DNA of 64,000 bases from Homoserinimonas sp. OAct 916 (GTDB lineage Bacteria; Actinomycetota; Actinomycetes; Actinomycetales; Microbacteriaceae), in contig NZ_QJHB01000008.1 in NCBI RefSeq assembly GCF_003260275.1, positions 165,020 through 229,019 of the forward strand, in the 5' to 3' direction. Position 1 is the first letter of the stretch. Each line of letters opens with the position of its first letter. Shown piece after piece: positions 57,546-64,000 of the stretch. The notes under the pieces are model-generated. The model saw only the letters and a list, made by a program, of their open reading frames with translations. It was not told where the DNA came from and made no database searches. The position numbers were made by a program, and so were the translations under genes.

Positions 57546-58742
57546 TCATTTCAGGGTCAGGTAGAAGAAGTCACGCTGATCAGCAGCAAGGTACCGGGTG
57601 GGTGAGGCGCCCATGTCCGGCAAGAGGTTCGTCGACTCGGCCGCAGCGTTGACCGGGTGGGCCCAGATGGCGAAGTTCACCATTTTGGAGTGGATGTCGA
57701 GTTGCATACCGCGGCGGATACCCGCATCCGTCATCGCCGTGGCCAGGGTCTGCAGTGTCAGGCCGTTCCCGGCGACATAGATCAGGTTGCCGGCTGCATC
57801 CGTGCCCAGCCCTGACCGCCACGTGTACTGCGACTGGTTGCGCGAACTGCCCCACAACCCGGTGGCATTGGCGTCCAATCCGCTAACAGGTGCGCCGTTG
57901 TCGACCACCAGGTGCAGGTTCTGCCGCACCGCAACCACGTCTTGGCCCATCGACACATCCCTGCCCCACTCCCCCACCGTGATCCGACCCTGCGTGTCGA
58001 TGACGACCGATGCCAGTCCCTGTTGCAACACCGGATTCTCGTGGCCATTCAGATAGAAGCCGCCGTCCATGTCTTTGAATTTCCAACCTGAGTTGAACGT
58101 GGCTACCAACGACGGAATATCAGCGCTCGGAATAGCGGCCGAGCCGCTCCACCCGCTCGGCTGCTTCGTGCCCGGTACCAAATGCGCTCGCGTGGCTCCG
58201 ACCGGGATCCACGCCACTGCGGCGACAACGCTCGCGTGACCCGGATCCGGCCGCAGGAATGTGGTGTAGATTACCGGTTGCCCGGCTGCGCCTGTTGCTC
58301 CGACTGTCCATTTTCCTTCACCGGGTATAGTCGCTGCACCGGCCAGGGGCGCGACAGGCGCCGGTGGGATAACCGTTGAGGCGTTGCCACTCGGTGCAGA
58401 CAATTGGGCCTTGGCTGGGCCACCGTACTGCTGCGCCACTCCGGGCAGCACGGCGGCGGCGGGTGCCTCGTTGGATGGCGCATGAACGGTGTACCACCAG
58501 TTCTCTATGGCATTCACGAGCCCAGCACCGCCATTGTCTCGTACCCAACCCACTGAACGGTCTTGCCAGGACGCATAACCTGGCGCAGTCAGGGCCTCCG
58601 TGTAGGAGACCACCGGCACGACCATCAGCAGACCCACGGTCAGTGCGACGATCTTCCACCACAAGCGCCGACGGCGTTTCGGAGCATTGAGGGGTGACGG
58701 TTGCGGTGGAGTGTCAGTGGTGATCACATCTGGTCTGTTCAT
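57546..58742 (-). CDS. Phosphodiester glycosidase family protein, membrane-anchored
   Basis: This 398-residue protein has a proline-rich cytoplasmic end, one helix (KIVALTVGLLMVVPVVSY) and an external domain. That domain (~200-398) resembles the phosphodiester glycosidase (NAGPA) fold with DMDGGFYLNGHENPV, TVGEWGRDV and LVVDNGAPV. It probably cleaves or reads a sugar-phosphate diester at the cell surface. ATG 58742 overlaps the stop of the upstream 63-codon gene (ATGA). Confidence 0.82.
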   Translation of the reverse strand: MNRPDVITTDTPPQPSPLNAPKRRRRLWWKIVALTVGLLMVVPVVSYTEALTAPGYASWQDRSVGWVRDNGGAGLVNAIENWWYTVHAPSNEAPAAAVLPGVAQQYGGPAKAQLSAPSGNASTVIPPAPVAPLAGAATIPGEGKWTVGATGAAGQPVIYTTFLRPDPGHASVVAAVAWIPVGATRAHLVPGTKQPSGWSGSAAIPSADIPSLVATFNSGWKFKDMDGGFYLNGHENPVLQQGLASVVIDTQGRITVGEWGRDVSMGQDVVAVRQNLHLVVDNGAPVSGLDANATGLWGSSRNQSQYTWRSGLGTDAAGNLIYVAGNGLTLQTLATAMTDAGIRRGMQLDIHSKMVNFAIWAHPVNAAAESTNLLPDMGASPTRYLAADQRDFFYLTLK

Positions 58743-58930
58743 TTCAGGTCTCTCACGCGTGTGCCGAGTACGCGTTTTATGGTGGGCAGCGCGGGAATAC
58801 TGGGCCACGGCCGGCCAACGACCAGCAGCAGGAACGGCAGGAGGGTGCCGCTCCGGGACAGGATGGCATCACCGTCCCAGACCGCCAACGCATCAGGAGA
58901 CTTTGGGCCCGAACTGAGTCGTGAAGTCAT
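58739..58930 (-). CDS. Small protein, possibly a DCC-like fragment
   Basis: This 63-residue gene has a clean GGGAGG ribosome site 7 bp before ATG 58930. ATGA overlaps the phosphodiester glycosidase start. The middle (VWDGDAILSRSGTLLPFLL and RPWPSIPALPTIKRVLG) loosely resembles the second half of DCC-family proteins, without their amino-terminal DxxC part. Function unknown; the similarity is weak. One membrane-leaning hydrophobic segment is present. Confidence 0.6.
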   Translation of the reverse strand: MTSRLSSGPKSPDALAVWDGDAILSRSGTLLPFLLLVVGRPWPSIPALPTIKRVLGTRVRDLK

Positions 58931-58989
58931 TTCGCTACCTCCCAGGGTTCGCTGCTCATGGTTGATGGTTTCAGCGTGCCGTTCGATTG

Positions 58990-59007
58990 CCAAGAGGACG
59001 CTGAGAG
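58990..59007 (-). promoter_or_regulatory. Predicted OmpR-family direct-repeat box upstream of the small gene/PDG operon
   Basis: On the minus strand the site reads CTCTCAGCGTCCTCTTGG: heptamer CTCTCAG, 4 bp, then CTCTTGG. It lies 60-77 bp upstream of the ATG at 58930, a usual activator distance. See also 53570-53587 and 60155-60172. Confidence 0.55.
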
Positions 59008-59100
59008 GACGGCTCACTTGCCGACGCGATGTTCGGGCGTATTCCCCAGTCACGCGAAGAGTGATCGCCGACCTGCTCCAGACAATGAGCGGGCCAAGAT

Positions 59101-60024
59101 CTACCGCGCGGTCTTGAATGATTGGTCGTAGAAATTCAGGTATTCGCCGAGGTGTGACTGCCAGTAGCTCTCAACGTGATTACCCGTGGTCATCTCGAAG
59201 CTGACATCAGCACCCAGCACACGAAGCTCTTGCGCCAGCTCGACGCTGCCGTTCCGCAGGGAGTCGCCGTCACCCACGTCGAGCCACACTCGCTCTCCAC
59301 CCTTTTGGAGGGCCGTCGCCAAAGACGTAGGGTCATTCACCACAGGGCTGTGCCCACCGACGGCGACGAACAATGTCGGTGCCTTCGCAGCGATGCTGAG
59401 GGCCACCCCACCGCCCATCGAGATGCCACCGATCGCGCGGCCGCCCCGCGCGGCGATGGTGCGATAGGAGGCATCGACGCGTGGAATGAGTTCATCGGTC
59501 AGGAAATCACCGAACGTCACGCCACCTCGAGCTGCAGAGAACGTGGCACCACCGTCGGGCATGACAATGATCAGGGGGGCGATCTTCCCCTGCTCGATGG
59601 CGTCGTCAGCGGCACCGACCACCCCGACATCCAGCCAGTAGGCGTCGTCGTGGCCGGCTCCGTGCAACAGATAGAGTGCCGGATACCTGGTGGCCGAGGC
59701 GGTGGCGTAGCAAGGCGGAAGATAGACCTGGTAGTCACCGAGTGTGCCCTGGCTGGACGCATCAAAAGTCACATGTTCCACCGTCCCAGGCGTCGAGCAC
59801 TGGGATGAAGGACTGCCCGAACCCGGCGCGGACGAGGCCCCAGACGCCGACGACGGCGGCGGAGCGACCGATTGGGACGGAACGACGGTCGGGGAGGTAG
59901 AAGAACCCGCTGTGGGCTGGTGGTTCTGAGAGACACAACCCACAAGGAGAAACACGAGGATGGAGCCGAAGAGTGCACCACCCCAACGGGTTAGCCGGGA
60001 GTGCGTGCCTCCAGACCGACTCAT
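59101..60024 (-). CDS. Surface lipoprotein esterase (esterase D/antigen 85-like fold)
   Basis: This 307-residue lipoprotein has lipobox FLLVGC near 25-30 and a Pro/Ser-rich linker. A catalytic alpha/beta-hydrolase domain has YPALYLLHGAGHDDAYW, the nucleophile elbow GGISMGGG and a histidine in TGNHVESYWQ. The family includes esterases and, in mycobacteria, the mycolyltransferases. It may add or remove acyl groups on a surface glycan. Longer in-frame starts run into the tRNA fragment and were rejected. Confidence 0.87.
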   Translation of the reverse strand: MSRSGGTHSRLTRWGGALFGSILVFLLVGCVSQNHQPTAGSSTSPTVVPSQSVAPPPSSASGASSAPGSGSPSSQCSTPGTVEHVTFDASSQGTLGDYQVYLPPCYATASATRYPALYLLHGAGHDDAYWLDVGVVGAADDAIEQGKIAPLIIVMPDGGATFSAARGGVTFGDFLTDELIPRVDASYRTIAARGGRAIGGISMGGGVALSIAAKAPTLFVAVGGHSPVVNDPTSLATALQKGGERVWLDVGDGDSLRNGSVELAQELRVLGADVSFEMTTGNHVESYWQSHLGEYLNFYDQSFKTAR

Positions 60025-60154
60025 TGTGAACCCCAGTCGAAGGCCACTACCCGGTGCCCCCACGTGACTGTTCCGGCCACCGCGGTCACAGAAGTAACGC
60101 GTGAAGACACGACACCGGCTGACATACTCACCAGACAAGGATCGGATTCTGCAA

Positions 60155-60172
60155 CTGAGGAGAAGCTGAGAG
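60155..60172 (-). promoter_or_regulatory. Predicted OmpR-family direct-repeat box upstream of the esterase
   Basis: On the minus strand the site reads CTCTCAGCTTCTCCTCAG, heptamers CTCTCAG and TCCTCAG with 4 bp between. It is 131 bp upstream of the esterase ATG. It is the third match to the pattern in this gene set. Confidence 0.5.
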
Positions 60173-60334
60173 CGCACCACGTCGGTAGCAAGAATCTCGA
60201 TCGAAGTGGATCTAGTAGTCGGAAAGCCCGAAGAGTTGCGAACCAAGATCACGCGGTTCACGCGCTTCGTGGCTTGGATACGGAACTCCCAACCAACCGA
60301 TGGCCACTGCCGACCAGGGCAACTCTGTGGGGAA

Positions 60335-60354
60335 TTATGACGAGATTGTGACGA
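60335..60354 (+). repeat. 20-bp repeat, left copy (possible integrase arm site)
   Basis: TTATGACGAGATTGTGACGA is 18/20 identical to TTATGACGAGTTTATGACGA at 60612-60631. Each copy contains two TGACGA units. The two copies lie on either side of the tRNA fragment, in the same orientation. Confidence 0.7.
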
Positions 60355-60437
60355 TTTGAGTGACGTGGAGGATGTCTGGGCACACACGGCGACTCCGTGA
60401 TGCCAGATCATTACGGGACTCTGCGCTTGTTGAAAGT

Positions 60438-60473
60438 GCACCCCCCGGGACTTGAACCCGGAACCCACTGAAT
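60438..60473 (-). tRNA. 3' fragment of a tRNA gene (probably tRNA-Lys), likely attachment site
   Basis: On the minus strand 36 bp match the end of a tRNA: the T arm CCGGG-TTCAAGT-CCCGG and the 3' acceptor strand GGGGTGC with an A discriminator. Upstream sequence contains no matching 5' acceptor strand (GCACCCC) or D arm, so no full tRNA is encoded. The end and the CAGTGGGTTCC lead-in resemble tRNA-Lys(CTT) from memory. It is therefore best read as an att core left by integration at the 3' end of a tRNA gene. Confidence 0.7.
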
Positions 60474-60611
60474 GATTTCTTATAGAACATTAGGTAGTGC
60501 GCACTCGTAACAAAAGACCTGATACTCCAGCAATTACAGCGGATTTTCTTCTTGATGATTATCAGTTTACAGTGCACTGTTCCCGGCTGGTACCGGGTGT
60601 TTCCGAGGAGT

Positions 60612-60631
60612 TTATGACGAGTTTATGACGA
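60612..60631 (+). repeat. 20-bp repeat, right copy (possible integrase arm site)
   Basis: TTATGACGAGTTTATGACGA; see the left copy at 60335-60354. It lies within a direct duplication of GAGTTTATGAC at 60608-60618 and 60619-60629. Confidence 0.7.
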
Positions 60632-60693
60632 CCACATCAAGTCCAGTGGCAATACGCCGATACCCGCGTTGACCGACGTTACGGAAGCCTCAT

Positions 60694-63600
60694 CTACAGG
60701 CTTCGCTCACGATGCTCAACGCCCGGCCCACGCAGAGGGCTCCGATGTTGGTCGGAATCTGCTGCGAGCTGTCGTGCCCGGTCGGCCGCAGTTCGTGCTC
60801 GGGTTGCGTCAATCTGCTGGTTGGTTTTCTCGGCGGGCCCTCCGAGGGTGTTGTTCGCGGTGATGCCATACCGATCTCGGTAGGCAGCCACGACTCGAGC
60901 CTGCCTGCGCCATGCTCCCGCCTGGTGAGTGTTGCGCGGAATCTCCCCGAGGTCCGTGATCCAAGCCTCACGTCTGCCGACCGCAGCTTCGACCAGCGCA
61001 CTCGCTCGTTCCTCGATGAGGTTGCGGCGCTCATCCAACGCGTGACGCATGTCTGCGCTCATGGACCCTGTTGCAACCGGGATGAGCCCGGCGACCAGCC
61101 GTGGTGTCCGCCGTGTTCGCCCGGATGCGGCCGGCCTGCCCGTGGCACGGGTAACGCGGGCGTGGAGCACAGCGGCGATGTCGTCGGCATCAGAGAACGC
61201 GCGCGCCGCGACCAACCGCGGCAAAAGCATGTTCATATCGTGGTGGTTGGCTTCGGCACGGCGCAGCTGGGCGGTGAACGGCCCGAACGCGTCGGAGGCG
61301 ATCACTCCCTCCACGGCTGCCTCGTCGAGGCCGGATCGGCGGAGCAGGTCGGCCCAGCGGTCGTGTTGGGCTGCGGCGGCGAGCGTCTCGTACTCAGCAG
61401 CAAGCCGCGCAATCGTGCCCCAGATTTCTTGTTCGGCAGTGATGGTCTCATGCGCAGAGAGTTCGGCGCCGACGTGCTGGAGCACCCCGTCGAGCACGGA
61501 CCGTGCGGTCGCGTCCTGGATGTCTCCGGGGTGCCGGACGGCGTGGGCGTCGTCGGGACGGTCGATGGCCACGTAGGCGGTGTTTGATTCCCGGCCGCGG
61601 GTGAGGGCAACGTACAGATTCTCGCGGGTGGTCGTTGGCTGGATGAGGGCGTGAGCGGTATCAACGGTCGTTCCTTGGGCACGGTGGGCGGTGATGGCGT
61701 AGCCGAGATCAACGTGTTCGGCGACATAGTCGGCCGGTAACACGAGCGCGCCACCCCACCGCCTGTCGGGGCGACGCACAGTCACTGATCCGTCGCCCCG
61801 CACGCCGGCCACGTTCCACCGGTCACCGTTGCGCACCCAATCCTGGCCCGTGCGGAGTCTGCGGTCGTTGCGGCGGGTGATGATGACATCGCCGACAGAT
61901 GCCGCAGTCCCCTCCCGCAGTCGCACCTCGCGGGTGACGTCGACGACACCGTCTTGTACAAGGTCGGCGCGAGCGCGCAGGTTGAGCTCGGTCACCGTCT
62001 CGCGCGTCTCGGCGATCAGAACGGATGCCAGGCCGGCCGCACTGTCACGACACCACGCGCTGTAGGCCGCCGCAGCTATATCCTCGGCGCCGCCGCCGAC
62101 GATGCGACCGTGCTCCTCATACGAGTCGATGGCAGACGTCCGGCCATGCCTGAGGTCCAGAGACGCGGTCTTCTCCCACGGGTGGGTGAACCGATGCACA
62201 TCGACGAGCTCTGGTGCGTCGTCGCGGTCGGCGACGAGCATCGCGAACGCTCCCCCGGCGTCGACGGATTGCAGTTGCGCCCCGTCACCGACCAGTAACA
62301 CCTTGGCGCCCTCATTGGCTGCCAGACCTGTGATCCGGTCCAGGGTGAGCGTCCCGGCCAGGGATGCTTCGTCGATGATGACCAGTTGTCCTGCCGTGAA
62401 CGTTGTGCCGTGCACGAGGTGGTCCTGCAACCATTTGGCCGTGTTCTCCGCCCCGATTCCCAGTTCGTCAGCGAGCACTTGCGCTGCTACGGCGGACGGT
62501 GCCAACCCGACGACAGACGCCGCGCCGTGTTCGGCCTCCCAGGCACGGCGCAGCGCGTTCATCGCCGTCGACTTGCCGGCACCGGCGGGCCCGACAAGGA
62601 CGTCAAGGGCGCGCCCGGACACGGCAACGGATGCCACAGCATTCGCCTGGTCCTCGCCCAAAACCCTGCCCTGCATATCAGCCCGGCCGGCCACTGACTC
62701 CACCAGGTCACGGGCAACTGTCGGGCCTGTTGTGTCGCGAGCGACGGCCAGGAGCCTGTCTTCGGCGGCGAGGAGCGTCTTGGAGGAGTACACCGTCGAG
62801 TGCTTGGGCCGAAACACGCTTGTCCCGTCCGCGCGCTGGAACGCTACGGGGCTCGAACCCAGTTCCGGTGGGGTGAGCTTCAACGAGACCTCTTCGGCGG
62901 CGTCCACGACCATGCCAACGATCGCTTCACGATCCTCTGTCGTTGCGAACCTCCACCCCATCGTCTGCCTTGCCGCCTCGGCGTAGAGGTTCCAGTGCCG
63001 CCACGTCGACCGCTTCTCCCCCACAGCCTCGACGACCGCACCGCCCAGGTCTGCGATCGTCTTCAGCGGCACGTCGTCGGCGTGCAACAGCAGCTCGGGG
63101 TCGCCTGTGCTGATGGTGTGCGCCCATGCGGTTGCGTCATGGCCGAGCAGCATGCTTGCGCGCGCCCGCCATTCTCTGGCGAGGTCCGCGAGTGACCGTG
63201 TTTCCTTCTCCGGGCGTGTGCTCAGGGTCGCCTGCTGGCGTAACCGGATGATCGTCGTGTTTGACGGCCGGCGTTCATGTTCTTTTGCCAATTCTTCGAC
63301 GAGGCGGTGAGCTTCGAGATCAATGTGTCGGGCGCGACTGGAGAACTCCCCGACAAGGTTCTCTGGCACACCGGTGATCGCCCACCCCGGGTTGCGGTCA
63401 CGGCCCCTCTCACGCAGCTCCCACCCGACACCGAGCACCCGGCTCAGCTGGTCGGCGAACAAGGCCTCGTGTAGTTCGGACAGGGCGACCACGGCTGCGT
63501 GCATCGGCCGACCATCAAGCGAGCGCCACTTCTCATCCAGCACGGTACGAACCTTGTTGCTGAGCACGACATGCGTATGCAGGTGTGGGTCTCCCGCACG

Positions 63601-63873
63601 CGAGTCGTAGTGATCGAAGGCGGTGGCGACAAGCCCGGTCACGTCGACCTGTGCAACCGCGCCGTCACCCCCGGTTGCACCGGTCCTGGTGGTCGCAACC
63701 TCCCGCTCCATGAACGCAACCATCTCCGCAACTGCCGCATGGTGCGCTCGCACGATCAACGCCTGAGTGCCAGCATCGCTGACAGCCCATAGCACCGACG
63801 CCGATTTCGGGATCGAGAACGTGAAATCAAACCCGGCAACCGCCCTGCGTGTCCCCCGGCCTACCTCTTCGGC
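60694..63873 (-). pseudogene. traA: MobF/TrwC-type conjugative relaxase-helicase, 5' end lost to an IS
   Basis: About 1,060 residues remain of a relaxase-helicase. Reading from the broken end, EEVGRGTRRAV and then GFDFTFSIPKSASVLWAV follow; the family HxH cluster is PHLHTHVVLSNK. The helicase domain has Walker A GPAGAGKSTAM, Walker B VIIDEAS, GDGAQLQSVD and AITAHRAQGTTVDTAH. The amino end with the nicking tyrosines is missing because an IS3-family end abuts residue EEV (63873). A GTG-started frame from 63795 is an artefact of the break. It would have nicked and unwound DNA during conjugation of a mobile element. Confidence 0.85.
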
Positions 63874-63879
63874 TGGGCT

Positions 63880-64000
63880 GCTGCGGTGATTTCGGACAGC
63901 GGATTCGATTGAATTCTTACGCTGCCGTGGCTGGCTTTTGGTAATCGTAGTGCACTTCGTTGGGGCGCCGGTAGCCGAGCGCCGAGTGCCGGCGTCGACT
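63880..64000 (-). mobile_element. IS3-family insertion sequence, right end
   Basis: The end of an IS3-family element extends from about 63880 to beyond the window. Its boundary is estimated from loss of relaxase similarity and from the distal end of the transposase gene. It interrupts the relaxase gene. The exact inverted repeat was not located. Confidence 0.7.
63917..64000 (-). CDS. IS3-family transposase (OrfB), carboxy-terminal end
   Basis: This 27-codon end reads SRRRHSALGYRRPNEVHYDY, then QKPATAA and TAA. HSALGYRRPNEVHY is the usual end of the IS3-family DDE transposase OrfB. The gene runs off the right edge. Confidence 0.88.
   Translation of the reverse strand, partial: SRRRHSALGYRRPNEVHYDYQKPATAA

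Larger units (their letters stand above)
60025..60437. other. Intergenic region before the tRNA fragment
   Basis: These 413 bp contain no recognised gene. They hold a CTCTCAG-type box (60155-60172), and at 60335-60354 one copy of a 20-bp repeat whose other copy lies at 60612-60631, beyond the tRNA fragment. The esterase promoter should be here. Confidence 0.6.

Noticed and set aside
60335..60577. 80-codon minus-strand open frame over the tRNA fragment
   Set aside because: It is composed of the tRNA end and AT-rich flanks; no ribosome site and no protein-like pattern.

Overview
The window is high-GC DNA with actinobacterial gene families throughout: a fused MnhA-MnhB antiporter subunit, a LigD/Ku end-joining pair, OtsA/OtsB, a SufB-SufD-SufC-SufT run, DprE1/DprE2, and a TraA-type MobF relaxase. 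A member of the Micrococcales, probably Microbacteriaceae, fits best. That placement is inferred from gene content and not tested.

Layout. 1-12952 is a long minus-strand run: otsA, otsB, the Mrp/Mnh Na+/H+ antiporter operon (AB-C-D-E-F-G, joined by ATGA overlaps), then ilvD, ilvB and a partial ilvN. 13418-20860 holds an AidB-like acyl-CoA dehydrogenase, a TetR-MMPL export operon with a 32-bp perfect palindrome upstream, two small hypothetical genes and a glucose-6-phosphate dehydrogenase. The last is divergent from a GH15 glycosidase (20899-22713). 22799-26671 is the Fe-S assembly cluster. 26718-31966 holds a PAP2 phosphatase, small proteins, an SDR dehydrogenase, the remnant of a class III aminotransferase and two membrane proteins. 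32020-33740 is a KhtTU-type K+/H+ antiporter. 33865-37870 is a PPOX-fold protein plus ligD and ku, which are divergent. 38010-42905 holds a secreted CAP/cell-wall-repeat protein, a CPA2 antiporter and a NatAB-like ABC exporter.

Accessory part. 43040-51110 is a copper-handling block: a CueP-like lipoprotein is divergent from a CopB-type Cu ATPase, followed by a SHOCT protein, a multicopper oxidase, an MFS transporter and a DUF1232 protein. A copper-type operator lies in the copB promoter spacer. 51271-60024 is a set for decaprenylphosphoryl-arabinose-type lipid sugar: DprE2, DprE1, a GtrA protein and a UbiA phosphoribosyltransferase. It comes with a phosphodiester glycosidase, a lipoprotein esterase and a two-component system whose kinase and regulator genes converge. 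Three copies of an OmpR-family-style direct repeat (heptamer, 4 bp, heptamer) lie in the three control regions of this set, so the local regulator may govern it.

Mobile junction. At 60438-60473 is the 3' end of a tRNA gene without its 5' part. A 20-bp repeat (18/20 identical) lies on each side of it. To the right is a MobF relaxase gene that has lost its 5' end to an IS3-family element running off the window. This looks like an integration site, possibly a junction between two elements that integrated in tandem at one tRNA gene. No CRISPR array, rRNA or complete tRNA was seen.
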